Below are positions 1 to 8,243 of a stretch of 54,319 bases of DNA, in pieces. This DNA comes from Hyphomonas chukchiensis (GTDB lineage Bacteria; Pseudomonadota; Alphaproteobacteria; Caulobacterales; Hyphomonadaceae). Location: contig NZ_AWFG01000020.1 of assembly GCF_000682695.1 (NCBI RefSeq), positions 1-54,319 on the forward strand, read 5' to 3'. The position numbers and the translations under genes are program-made. The notes beneath the pieces were generated by a model. That model saw nothing but the letters and a program-made list of their open reading frames with translations. It did not search any database and was not told the DNA's origin. The number at the start of each line of letters is the position of its first letter. The first letter of the stretch is position 1.

Positions 1-584
1 TCACCGAGATCGTGGTTGTCTCCATCGGCCCCCAGCAGGCCCAGGAAACCCTGCGCACATCGCTCGCCATGGGCGCTGACCGCGGCATCCTGATCAAGAC
101 CGACGCCACCGTCGAGCCGCTGGCCGTTGCCAAGCTGCTCGCCAAAGTGGTGGCCGAAGAGAGCCCGGAACTGGTCATCCTCGGCAAGCAGGCCATCGAT
201 GACGATAGCAACCAGACCGGCCAGATGCTGGCGGCGCTGCTCGACTGGCCGCAGGGCACCTTCGCCTACAAGCTCGAAAAAGACGGCGACAAGCTGAAGG
301 TCACCCGCGAAGTCGATGGCGGCCTGCAGACCGTCTCGCTGGCCATGCCGGCCGTCGTGACGGTCGACCTGCGCCTCAACGAGCCGCGCTACGCCTCGCT
401 GCCGAACATCATGAAGGCGAAGAAGAAGCCGATCGACGAGAAATCGCCGGAAGACTACGGCGTCGACATCTCGCCGCGCCTCACCGTCGTCACTGTCACC
501 GAGCCGCCCGTGCGCCAGGCCGGTGAAAAGGTCGAGGACGTCGCCGCGCTGGTCGCCAAACTCAAGACTGCAGGAGCTGTATAA
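1..584 (+). CDS. etfB: Electron transfer flavoprotein beta subunit (5' truncated)
   Basis: C-terminal three quarters of EtfB; the reading frame is open from the window edge (codons begin at base 3), so the true start lies outside. EtfB with EtfA forms the soluble heterodimer that collects electrons from acyl-CoA dehydrogenases and passes them to ETF-ubiquinone oxidoreductase. Family signatures visible are the [16 protein letters not shown] segment (AMP/FAD-contact loop of EtfB) and the [11 protein letters not shown] segment near the C terminus. The stop codon overlaps the etfA start by one base (TAATG), so the two are translationally coupled. GC-rich third positions mark it as core genome, unlike the genes to its right. 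Several acyl-CoA dehydrogenases downstream would need this carrier. Confidence 0.96.
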   Translation, partial: TEIVVVSIGPQQAQETLRTSLAMGADRGILIKTDATVEPLAVAKLLAKVVAEESPELVILGKQAIDDDSNQTGQMLAALLDWPQGTFAYKLEKDGDKLKVTREVDGGLQTVSLAMPAVVTVDLRLNEPRYASLPNIMKAKKKPIDEKSPEDYGVDISPRLTVVTVTEPPVRQAGEKVEDVAALVAKLKTAGAV

Positions 585-1513
585 TGGCCGTTCTCGTAAT
601 TGCTGAGCATCACCATGGCGGCCTGTCGGACGCGACCCACAAGGTCGTCACCGCGGCCGCTAAATTCGGCGGCGACGTCGACATCCTCGTCGCGGGCGAA
701 AATGCCGGCGCCGTGGCCCCGGAAGCCGCCAAGGTGTCCGGCGTGCGCAAGGTGCTGAAGGCCGAAGGCGAAAGCCTGCGCAAGCAGACTGCCGAAGCCA
801 TGGAAGCCCTCGTCGTGCCGCTGATGGCGAACTATGACGCCGTCTTCATCGCCGCGTCGACCACCGGCAAGAACATTGCGCCGCGCATCGCCGCCAAGCT
901 TGACGTCATGCAGCTCTCCGAAATCATCGACGTTATCGACCAGAGCACGTTCGTGCGTCCGATCTATGCGGGCAACGCGATCATGACGGTCAAGTCCGCC
1001 GACGCCAAGAAAGTCATCACCGTGCGCGGCACGGCTTTCCCGGCCGCCGGCAATGACGGCTCGGCCTCGATCGAGGATGCTGCGGCGCCGTCCGGCCCGT
1101 TCAAGTCTGAATTCGTGTCCGAAGAAATGGTGAAATCGGATCGCCCCGAACTCACCGGTGCCAAGCGCGTCGTCTCCGGCGGCCGCGCCCTCGGCTCGTC
1201 CGAAGAGTTCAACCGCCTCATCGTGCCGCTCGCTGACAAGCTCGGCGCCGCTGTCGGTGCCTCGCGCGCCGCCGTCGATGCGGGCTACGCGCCCAACGAC
1301 TACCAGGTCGGCCAGACCGGCAAGATCGTTGCGCCCGAGCTCTACATCGCCGTCGGCATTTCCGGCGCGATCCAGCACCTCGCCGGCATGAAGGATTCCA
1401 AGATCATCGTCGCGATCAACAAGGACGAGGAAGCCCCGATCTTCCAGGTCGCCGATTACGGTCTCGTGGCAGACCTCTTCAACGCCGTTCCGGAACTGAC
1501 CGACGCCCTCTAG
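584..1513 (+). CDS. etfA: Electron transfer flavoprotein alpha subunit
   Basis: Complete 309-aa EtfA, normal length for bacteria. It carries most of the FAD site; the C-terminal FAD domain shows the [12 protein letters not shown] motif around residue 200, then [19 protein letters not shown] and [11 protein letters not shown], all diagnostic of the family. The start ATG overlaps the etfB stop and is preceded by AGGAG about 8 bases upstream. A 372-codon antisense ORF lies opposite but is only a composition shadow. Codon use is strongly GC3-biased like etfB. It is expected to be the shared electron acceptor for the window's acyl-CoA dehydrogenases. Confidence 0.97.
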   Translation: MAVLVIAEHHHGGLSDATHKVVTAAAKFGGDVDILVAGENAGAVAPEAAKVSGVRKVLKAEGESLRKQTAEAMEALVVPLMANYDAVFIAASTTGKNIAPRIAAKLDVMQLSEIIDVIDQSTFVRPIYAGNAIMTVKSADAKKVITVRGTAFPAAGNDGSASIEDAAAPSGPFKSEFVSEEMVKSDRPELTGAKRVVSGGRALGSSEEFNRLIVPLADKLGAAVGASRAAVDAGYAPNDYQVGQTGKIVAPELYIAVGISGAIQHLAGMKDSKIIVAINKDEEAPIFQVADYGLVADLFNAVPELTDAL

Positions 1514-1633
1514 GCGCCTGATACACAACGCATTTCGAATTCTGCCCCCTAACCCAGCGCGACCATGAAGCAACCGCCAACGACCGCGCTAACGTAAATC
1601 ACCGAACCGGAACATCGACTACAGGGATAGAAA

Positions 1634-2668
1634 ATGACTGAGACCAACAGACAATGGATCTATGCTCGTCCGGTGACCGGTCAACTGGTTGCAGAAAATT
1701 TCTCGTACCGCGAAATTCCCATCATTGACCCGAAGCAGGGTCAAGTGCTTGTGCGAAATCGCCTTGTATCGACGGATCCGGCTAATCGCACTTACTTTGT
1801 TATGCAAAACTATCGCCCAAAACTGGACCCCGGTGACGTAATGGCAGGCTTCGCAATCGGCGAAGTCGTCGCATCCCGCGATCGGCGCTTTCGCATTGGA
1901 GATGTGATTCACGGCGACCTGGGCTGGCAGGATTATGCGATCGTCAATAGTTATGAGCGCTCTGAGTATGTCTATAAATGTTCGCTTGGCTATAGCGATG
2001 AAGAGTTGATCGGAATCCTCGGCGTGACCGGCCTGACGGCATATTTTGGCCTCCAGGAGGTTGGTCGCTTGAACGCAGGAGAAACTGTGGTTGTGGGCGG
2101 CGCAACAGGCGCATGCGGTGCTATTATCGGTCAACTCGCAAAGCTCGCAGGTTGTCGCGTCATTGGTTTTGGTGGAGGTTCCGAAAAGTGTCGGTGGCTC
2201 GTTGAGGAACTCGGATTTGACGCTGCTGTGGACTATAAAGGCAACGATCCGGCGACAGATTTGGCACTCAATTGCCCGGATGGCGTCGATTTCTTCTCCG
2301 ACGCGGTTGGGGGCATCGTGACGCAGTCAACGATACCGTTGATGAAACCCGGAGCCAGATGGTATCATTACGGCAACGTCTCGACATATGACAGCGCGAC
2401 CCTCGATGCGCCTGTAGATCTTGGCAAGGCAATGACGCCGACCCTTCGCAAGATTTGCGACGATCGCAACTTGCATCCAAGGTTTCTTCTCGTATTTGAC
2501 TACTATTGCCAGCGATTGCGCGCGGAGGGAGAATTGGCGGCGCTATTGAAAGCGGGAAAGATCAAGGCTCCAACAACAATTGTGGAGGGATTCGAAAAAC
2601 TTCCGGATACGCTCATCAATGGAACCCTGAGAGGTAATCGGTACGGCAAGCTCAACGTGCGCCTTTGA
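1634..2668 (+). CDS. NAD(P)H-dependent MDR oxidoreductase (CurA / leukotriene B4 dehydrogenase-like)
   Basis: 344-aa zinc-free medium-chain dehydrogenase/reductase. Members reduce the C=C bond of enones or act as quinone reductases with NADPH. Seen: the N-terminal LVSTDPANRTYF stretch typical of the CurA/PTGR group, no Cys/His zinc ligands, and the Rossmann motif VVGGATGACGAIIGQLAK near residue 153 (AxGxxG-type). AGGGATAG lies just upstream of the ATG. First gene after etfBA; codon use is less GC3-rich, so it probably starts the accessory region. The 120-base gap from etfA contains no obvious terminator. The substrate cannot be inferred; it could reduce an unsaturated ketone intermediate of the neighbouring pathway. 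Confidence 0.82.
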   Translation: MTETNRQWIYARPVTGQLVAENFSYREIPIIDPKQGQVLVRNRLVSTDPANRTYFVMQNYRPKLDPGDVMAGFAIGEVVASRDRRFRIGDVIHGDLGWQDYAIVNSYERSEYVYKCSLGYSDEELIGILGVTGLTAYFGLQEVGRLNAGETVVVGGATGACGAIIGQLAKLAGCRVIGFGGGSEKCRWLVEELGFDAAVDYKGNDPATDLALNCPDGVDFFSDAVGGIVTQSTIPLMKPGARWYHYGNVSTYDSATLDAPVDLGKAMTPTLRKICDDRNLHPRFLLVFDYYCQRLRAEGELAALLKAGKIKAPTTIVEGFEKLPDTLINGTLRGNRYGKLNVRL

Positions 2669-2821
2669 ATGTGACATCAAGACCGATCAGTCGGACCGCT
2701 TCGTCCGGAAAACGGACAAAAAGTCTGCGAGCACCTGCCGGATTCGTGTTCCTGGCCAATTGAGAGAGACGTCTTCTTCGATCCCCGAGTGAGAGCGGAA
2801 AGGTGTTTTCAATGAAGAAGA

Positions 2822-3556
2822 TCAGCGCGAACCACGTGCTACGGATTTTGTACTGATTAGTGAATCTGCCAAAATATCGGGCTGCGAAAGAAACGGCGAG
2901 TGATCACAATCCAGATAGGCAACGCTAGTGCATGGCAACCTGTCAACCATCAGTTCTTGATGACTGAGAGGGATCGCATTGTCTTGCGTACAGTGAATAT
3001 AGTGACGCGGTAACCGCCCCCACCGATCCGGGCTATGTCTGACCTTTCCCAGGAGCGGTCGCAATGATTGGGCAACTAAATGCGTGGCGGCAATCTTAAT
3101 GTCATCTGATGAGCAGGTATTGTATAAATACTTTTCTATGTGCTCGTATTTCAAAGATGATCGCCCTCGTAACAAATCTATTGTGGCGGCCTCACTCATA
3201 TCATTGTTGCCGTGCTTTCGCGCCTCCCCGATGATACGTTCACCAGAGCGGAGCAAAAATGCCGCGACATAAATCAATGAGGAATAATGATTTGGTTCTG
3301 CCTCCGCAGCAGCAGAGATAATCGCTCCTCCCATTGAATGCCCCACGACATGAACCTCGCCGTCGAGCTTTGCTGCCGCTTCGTTCACGGCCGCAGCGTA
3401 GCGTCCAAGCGATATATCCCAGCCCGGGCGATCCTCCGGACCATGGCCGGGTAACGTGATAGAAACGGCCGCCGATCCGCGCCTGTCGAGGGCCTCGACC
3501 AATGGATCCCAGCACCAGGCCCCATGCCATGCACCGTGTACCAGCAGAAATGTCAA
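2822..3556 (-). CDS. Alpha/beta hydrolase (esterase-like)
   Basis: About 244 aa. LVHGAWHGAWCW at the N terminus (oxyanion HG) and the nucleophile elbow GHSMGG near residue 75 mark an alpha/beta-hydrolase of the plant methyl-esterase/salicylate-esterase type. A CDHSPF segment near the C terminus supplies the catalytic His, and CTQDNAIPL fits the acid-bearing loop. No ATG is available. A TTG at 3556 has GAGG about 9 bases upstream, which is better than the GTG at 3565, only one base from that GAGG. Last gene of the minus cluster with P450 and Rieske oxygenase, 128 bases after the P450 stop. It may cleave an ester or lactone product of those oxygenases (inference). Confidence 0.83.
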   Translation of the reverse strand: MTFLLVHGAWHGAWCWDPLVEALDRRGSAAVSITLPGHGPEDRPGWDISLGRYAAAVNEAAAKLDGEVHVVGHSMGGAIISAAAEAEPNHYSSLIYVAAFLLRSGERIIGEARKHGNNDMSEAATIDLLRGRSSLKYEHIEKYLYNTCSSDDIKIAATHLVAQSLRPLLGKVRHSPDRWGRLPRHYIHCTQDNAIPLSHQELMVDRLPCTSVAYLDCDHSPFLSQPDILADSLISTKSVARGSR

Positions 3557-3684
3557 ATTGAGCACCTCGTTGAATGACAGGTTGTCAGCCGTCCTTGGCG
3601 TCTGTCATTGCCTTCACCAAGTCCTGACAGAATCCGCTTTTGCGGTGTTCACGAAACCGGGGGACGTCCAGCACCTGGTCTCTG

Positions 3685-4989
3685 CTAAACGCCGGACTCG
3701 GCAACGAACTTTATCGGGATTGCTTTCGGTCCGGTGATGAAAAGAGAGGGTATCATCCTGGGCGTCCCGTTTAGTTCCACTGATTTCAGTCTCGGAAGAA
3801 GTTCTTCAAAAAGAACGCGCATTTCGAGTTTCGCGAGATGCATGCCGAGACAGATATGCGGACCGGAACCGAATGACACATGAGGATTGGGCGTCCGGTC
3901 AACGCGGAAGGCGTCCGGATCGTCATACACTGCCTCATCCCTGTTGCCGGAACCGTAACAAAGCATAATCCAGTCGCCTTTGGACAGATGCCTCCCGGCA
4001 ACCTCTACATCTTCAACTGCGGATCTCATAAAGCTCTTGATTGGCGTTGCCCAGCGAATGGCTTCATCAACGAGCTGCGGAATCAAAGACGGATCAGCCT
4101 TTACCTTTTGAAACTGATCAGGATTTCCCGCCAATTGCGACATGGCAATTGCTGTCGATGTGGACGTCGTATCGTGTCCTGCGGTTGCCACGGTAATATA
4201 GTAGCCCATCTCGGCGTGTTCCGGGATCGGCTTTCCGTCGACCTTTGCGTTGGCAATCACGCTACTTAGGTCATCACGTGGATTGGCGCGCCGGTCCTTG
4301 CTGAGATTTCGAAAGTACGCGTGAAACCCTTCGACGGTCTTGCTAAGGTATTCAGCCTGTTCTTCTGCGCTGAGCACCTTGCCTGCGCCGGAGACTTCTG
4401 GATCTTGAGCGCCGAACAGCTCCTGCGTCAATTTCAGCATTATCGGCTCATCCTCCACGGGTACGCCGAAAATGCTCATTATGACCCGAAGCGGGTAATT
4501 CAATGCGACTTCCGTCAGAAAGTCACATTCTCCTCCGGTCGAAAGCATCTTGTCGGCGAATTCGCGTGCGATCTCCCTTACCCGATCTTCCAGTTTCCGT
4601 ACGGATTGCGGCATGAAATAGCTTTGCGCAATAAAGCGATACTTCACGTGGTCCGGCGGGTCCATCGACACGAGAGAATGGACGAGGTGGGGACTACCAC
4701 CGGTGATTTCGCGAATACGTTCGTCGCTCCCCTTGTCCATGAAAGAGAATTGAGTGTCCCCTGAATGGAAAAGGTCGTTCTTCAGACTGATATAGCGAAT
4801 GTCTACCGCCCGCGTGACGACCCAGAAATGATCGAAACCCTCAGCAACCGCAAGGCCGAGCGGATTGTGTTTCCGAAGCCACTTGTAGGTGTCCAAAATC
4901 TTGCCATCCGCATATGCTTGCGGGTCGACCAGAGTTGAGACCTTGTCATTCGGGATACGGACCGAATTTGGCTCCGATGTTCCAAGCAT
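3685..4989 (-). CDS. Cytochrome P450 monooxygenase
   Basis: 434 aa, typical of soluble bacterial class I P450s; no membrane anchor. Key elements read directly: I-helix oxygen-activation motif AGHDTT (about 270-275), ExxR as EAIR (E309-R312), and heme-thiolate loop FGSGPHICLG with Cys about 380. The chosen ATG at 4989 has GGGGAG 7 bases upstream; an in-frame extension to 5049 lacks a ribosome site. It would hydroxylate a hydrophobic substrate using electrons from a ferredoxin and reductase, neither of which is encoded in the window. It lies 199 bases after the Rieske beta-subunit stop and is probably co-transcribed. The exact CYP family cannot be assigned by eye. Confidence 0.95.
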   Translation of the reverse strand: MLGTSEPNSVRIPNDKVSTLVDPQAYADGKILDTYKWLRKHNPLGLAVAEGFDHFWVVTRAVDIRYISLKNDLFHSGDTQFSFMDKGSDERIREITGGSPHLVHSLVSMDPPDHVKYRFIAQSYFMPQSVRKLEDRVREIAREFADKMLSTGGECDFLTEVALNYPLRVIMSIFGVPVEDEPIMLKLTQELFGAQDPEVSGAGKVLSAEEQAEYLSKTVEGFHAYFRNLSKDRRANPRDDLSSVIANAKVDGKPIPEHAEMGYYITVATAGHDTTSTSTAIAMSQLAGNPDQFQKVKADPSLIPQLVDEAIRWATPIKSFMRSAVEDVEVAGRHLSKGDWIMLCYGSGNRDEAVYDDPDAFRVDRTPNPHVSFGSGPHICLGMHLAKLEMRVLFEELLPRLKSVELNGTPRMIPSLFITGPKAIPIKFVAESGV

Positions 4990-5091
4990 ATTACACTCCC
5001 CTTCTGCGCACTTCCCTGGTCGCGGAGGACGCACAGCGGTCAACAACAAAGGGCGCTGATCGCTCAGCCTCCTGCCGACAATACCGACCCC

Positions 5092-5140
5092 GGATCGCGA
5101 AAAAGAAGTCTGCTGGACTGCGGCAACACACTCGCGATCC
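5092..5140. repeat. Inverted repeat with 9-bp arms between oxygenase and P450 genes
   Basis: Arms GGATCGCGA (5092-5100) and TCGCGATCC (5132-5140) are perfect complements separated by 31 bases. A smaller hairpin GCTGA-TCGC-TCAGC lies at 5055-5068. Both sit in the 199-base gap between the dioxygenase beta gene and the P450. No T-run follows, so this is more likely an RNA processing/stability hairpin or regulator site than an intrinsic terminator. Confidence 0.4.
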
Positions 5141-5188
5141 CCGACTGAACAACAGGCGTATGCCCATGACGTAGCGAGCGCACCTGTA

Positions 5189-5713
5189 TTAGACTATGAT
5201 ACTCACGCGCCCCTGAGGTCGCAGATTGTCTATGTCGAGCATGCTGCGTTTCGAAACGATGCGAACTTGACCCTCAATTTTACGAAGCACGTAATAATGA
5301 CGGCCGACAAAAGTATGGGTCACATTGTTTTTGGTACGATAAGTCACGAAATACGACGTGACCTTCACGCCGTCAGCGTCTGCACCGAGGATGCGGACAT
5401 TGGTGACGGTATGCAGCGTCTTGGAACGCGGCCATTCGGAGTGCGCCTGCTTGCTGTTCAAACGCTTTACGCGGTGACCCAGACGGAAATAGTCATCCGC
5501 AATGTAGAAAAGCGCTTCGGCCGAATCTGCGTCATCCGGAGCGCCCGCAGTGGGAACTTCATAGCTTGCCCCCTCGATGAAAAGAGCAAACCATTCGTCA
5601 AGCTGCCAGCCATCCAGCAGCGCAGCCTCGTGATAGAGAAAATCCTCGTATTCGCTGCGGCTCAGTACAGGCTCTACTGAAATTGAGCCTTCCTTTGTCA
5701 TCACTTTGCTCAT
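5189..5713 (-). CDS. Aromatic-ring-hydroxylating dioxygenase, beta (small) subunit
   Basis: 174 aa, standard for the NTF2-like beta subunits of Rieske oxygenases, which are structural in the alpha3beta3 hexamer. Diagnostic features are the N-terminal FLYHEAALLDGWQLDEWFALF stretch, the YVADD-like YIADDYF, and the C-terminal TFVGRHYYVLRK followed by KRSMLDIDNL. The start at 5713 overlaps the alpha stop by one base (TAATG) and has GGAGG in front; a nine-residue upstream extension is less likely. It follows the alpha gene directly and leads into the P450 gene. Confidence 0.93.
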   Translation of the reverse strand: MSKVMTKEGSISVEPVLSRSEYEDFLYHEAALLDGWQLDEWFALFIEGASYEVPTAGAPDDADSAEALFYIADDYFRLGHRVKRLNSKQAHSEWPRSKTLHTVTNVRILGADADGVKVTSYFVTYRTKNNVTHTFVGRHYYVLRKIEGQVRIVSKRSMLDIDNLRPQGRVSIIV

Positions 5714-7008
5714 TATTGATCCTCCATCCGGCGTGCCCATTCCCGCCAGAAACAGCGCATCTGTTCCTCATCGAAATTCGTCGGCTTGTCTTTGAGGAGC
5801 CCTCTGGAGATATCGTTCCAGGGCGCGTACTTCGCATTCCCGTACCCGCGATGCGCACTCTCCAGCGCTTCCACATCATCCGGCGTCGCGAACCCGCCTG
5901 GTCCCAGGAATTCGAGGAAATTGTCGAGCCGGCGTTTTCTATGAGTTCTCGGCTCACCGATCGGCGCCAGCGCCCATGCGTTGACGTGAATGAGACCGGA
6001 TGAAACCGGATAGAAAGTTCTGATCGTGATGGCCATGATATCATTGATCACGAGATTGGGGAAAATGCCCATGTTACGGTCGGCGTCGGCGATCCTGTGC
6101 GCTTTCTCGGCCCCAAGGCGCTGCTCAAGCTCTTCCCGCATCACGCGAATGTCCGCTGCGCCTTCTTCTCCCCAGGCCGGGATGGTTCTTGCAATAGGAC
6201 GCCCCCAAGGAGCCTTGCCTTCAATCACCGCGTGACCGTTCTTCAGGTCAATAGCGCGCGACTCCACTTTGGCCGCTGACAGATCGTCATTGGCGGCGCC
6301 GCCAATATAGTCAGACAGGTAGTCAAAATAGGTCGCGTGCGTGTCTTCAGCATGATAGCCATCATAGCTGTTTTCCATCAGGAGCTTCCAGTTGGCATTG
6401 ATACTGTATTCCTGCCCGCCCCCGACGACTTCCATGCCATTTGGCGACTGATCGGCCACGAGATCAATGATCTCCTTCGAATCAGCCAGGTACTCTTCCA
6501 CGCTGACAGCCCGCTCATCGAAATTCACAAAATAGAAACCGCGATACTCTTCGAGCCTCGGCACCCGAACGAGATCGACCGACCCGTCCTTGCCAAAGTC
6601 TTCCGGGTAGAACCCCTCCCCCATTCGCGTGGCAAACTTGCCATTATTGTTGAATGCCCAACCATGATAGAAACACTTGAAGCCGAGTGCGCTGCCGCAC
6701 TTTTCCCGGGCCACCATGGCACCCCTGTGAGGGCATACATTAAAGAACGCGTTGTAAGTGCCCTTCCGGTCGCGATTGAAGATGAGTTCGCGCCCGGCAA
6801 CATTCCTGGTCAGATAATCGTTGGCTTGTTTTAGTTCGGACGCGTGGCCCAGATAGAGCCAGCAATTTTCGAAAATGCGCTCGCGCTCCTTTTCAAGAAC
6901 CTCCTCACTTACAAAGGCTTCGCGAGCGACTTTGAAAACGCCCTTGTTCCGATCCTCAACAACCCACGTACCGGTCTTTTCAGGAACTGCCTTCAGCAAC
7001 GTCACCAT
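5713..7008 (-). CDS. Rieske non-heme iron oxygenase, alpha (large) subunit
   Basis: 431 aa. The Rieske [2Fe-2S] centre is C92-x-H94 (CPHRG) and C112-x2-H115 (CFYHGW). The mononuclear iron motif NSYDGYHAEDTH gives His219 and His224 with Asp216 as the bridging residue to the neighbouring Rieske domain; the third carboxylate ligand probably lies in the TPDDVEALE stretch near the C terminus. The overall pattern resembles the p-cumate/toluate-type alpha subunits by memory, but the substrate is not determined. The ATG at 7008 has GGGAGAAGAAG directly upstream; the 66-codon upstream extension is rejected. No ferredoxin or reductase gene is nearby, so electron donors must be shared or elsewhere. Preceded by a 166-base gap with two inverted repeats, beyond which lies a LysR gene. 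Confidence 0.95.
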   Translation of the reverse strand: MVTLLKAVPEKTGTWVVEDRNKGVFKVAREAFVSEEVLEKERERIFENCWLYLGHASELKQANDYLTRNVAGRELIFNRDRKGTYNAFFNVCPHRGAMVAREKCGSALGFKCFYHGWAFNNNGKFATRMGEGFYPEDFGKDGSVDLVRVPRLEEYRGFYFVNFDERAVSVEEYLADSKEIIDLVADQSPNGMEVVGGGQEYSINANWKLLMENSYDGYHAEDTHATYFDYLSDYIGGAANDDLSAAKVESRAIDLKNGHAVIEGKAPWGRPIARTIPAWGEEGAADIRVMREELEQRLGAEKAHRIADADRNMGIFPNLVINDIMAITIRTFYPVSSGLIHVNAWALAPIGEPRTHRKRRLDNFLEFLGPGGFATPDDVEALESAHRGYGNAKYAPWNDISRGLLKDKPTNFDEEQMRCFWREWARRMEDQ

Positions 7009-7045
7009 ACTTCTTCTCCCTAATCGCTTCAGGCCGGGCACTCGC

Positions 7046-7084
7046 AGGTACCGTACCTCTCTCCGCGCACCACGCTGTGCGCGG
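7046..7084. promoter_or_regulatory. Two inverted repeats upstream of the Rieske oxygenase genes
   Basis: AGGTAC-C-GTACCT (7046-7058) and CCGCGCAC-N6-GTGCGCGG (7063-7084) lie between the LysR stop and the oxygenase start codon at 7008. The first is a good dyad for a regulator; the second could end the LysR transcript, although no U-run follows. These are inferred as control elements of the minus oxygenase operon. Confidence 0.4.
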
Positions 7085-7174
7085 CACCGCCAAATCGTTG
7101 AGAACAGGCTAACTAAAACATGCGCTTTATGCAAATTGTTTTCAGATTGACGGCCTTGGAGCAGGTATCGCCTC

Positions 7175-8119
7175 TCAACCGCGGTCAATTTGATATTGCC
7201 GCGCATGCTCCCAGAACAGCAATGCCGCTGGACGTTGCTCGCGCCGGCGCCTCAGCACGGTCAGCTGCGTCGCGAGGCCGAGCCCGGGGATCGGCTTCGA
7301 CGCCAGGCGGCCTTTTCCGGCCAGGTATCCGCACCAGGGCTCGATGTCGAACCAGCCGAGGTCAACACAAATAGTGCGCGTAAGCCATGCGTGCCTCACG
7401 AGCGAAAACACGTCCGCTTCGGGCGGCCGCACCAGCTCAGCCCCGGCACCCACCAGCGCTCGCGCTACTGTTTCAGCGAGGGCGACCCCGTGAAGCCTGT
7501 TGATGGTTGCGACGGGAACCCCCATCAGATCGGCGCCATGGAGCGCCTTCGCGGAGCTCAGCGATTGCTCTTCCGGTACCAGGAGCTTCACCGGTCGGCT
7601 GCGAATGACCAATCGCTCGAGGTCCTCGTCCCGTCCCGGTCCGTCCATCTCACTTGATTGCGGTTCGATAACGACTGCCAGGTCAATGTCATCCTCGCGC
7701 AACGCATCGAATATCCGCACATGGCCGAGGGCGAGAATCTCTACGTTCGCTTGCGCATGCGCTTGCAGAAACGTGTCCGTCAGCCGCGTGCGCACAGGAA
7801 AGAATACGGAGTGAGGCTGGACCGCCAGTCTCAACGCGTTGGTCCGGATCTCCTCAGCCTTCTGATGCAGCCACTCGGTTTCGAGTACGATTCTCCGGGC
7901 GTTGGCAATAAATGCGCGCCCCTCCTTGGTAAGATCAACCCGGCGGCTTGTACGATCAAAGAGATCAAACCCGAGCTGGCGCTCCATTTCCCGGATACTG
8001 GCCGACAAGGCTGGCTGCGAGACGTTCAGCGCATTCGCCGCCTTGGTGAAAGACCCTACCTCGGCAATTTTCAGGAATGCCCGAAATGGGGATGCCTTAA
8101 GGTCCACTTGCACGCCCAT
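7175..8119 (-). CDS. LysR-family transcriptional regulator
   Basis: 314 aa, normal LTTR length. The N-terminal winged helix-turn-helix is clear: FLKIAEVGSFTKAANALNVSQPALS followed by IREMERQLGFDLFDR (residues about 13-60), then a C-terminal inducer-binding domain. It is divergent from the ACAD/SDR/kinase operon starting at 8244, with about 124 bases between starts, the usual LTTR arrangement, and it stands directly upstream of the Rieske/P450 operon on the same strand. It could therefore control either or both. No strong Shine-Dalgarno is visible before the ATG at 8119. The inducer is unknown. Confidence 0.94.
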   Translation of the reverse strand: MGVQVDLKASPFRAFLKIAEVGSFTKAANALNVSQPALSASIREMERQLGFDLFDRTSRRVDLTKEGRAFIANARRIVLETEWLHQKAEEIRTNALRLAVQPHSVFFPVRTRLTDTFLQAHAQANVEILALGHVRIFDALREDDIDLAVVIEPQSSEMDGPGRDEDLERLVIRSRPVKLLVPEEQSLSSAKALHGADLMGVPVATINRLHGVALAETVARALVGAGAELVRPPEADVFSLVRHAWLTRTICVDLGWFDIEPWCGYLAGKGRLASKPIPGLGLATQLTVLRRRREQRPAALLFWEHARQYQIDRG

Positions 8120-8243
8120 ACGTCAGGTTCAATTGGGCACATCTATAAGCATTCTGGATTGATTGTGAAGCGATTTCCGATTCGACTCGGCCATCACCAT
8201 AATGGCACCCTGCCCGATGTTGCGCCGAAATAGGAGAGAAGCC
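8120..8243. promoter_or_regulatory. Divergent LysR / ACAD-operon promoter region
   Basis: 124-base AT-richer segment between divergent LysR (8119, minus) and the acyl-CoA dehydrogenase (8244, plus). LTTR boxes (T-N11-A) are loosely present around ATTGATTGTGAAGCGAT, but no single site is convincing by eye. AGGAGAG at 8232-8238 is the ribosome site that fixes the ATG at 8244. Confidence 0.45.

Noticed and set aside
455..1573. 372-codon antisense ORF opposite etfA
   Set aside because: Composition is rich in Arg, Gly, Asp and His as in GC-rich shadow frames; etfA is unmistakable on the other strand.
2669..2821. Hairpins between the MDR gene and the hydrolase as a terminator
   Set aside because: Stems such as GTCCG-N5-CGGAC are short and have no proper T-run on the required strand.
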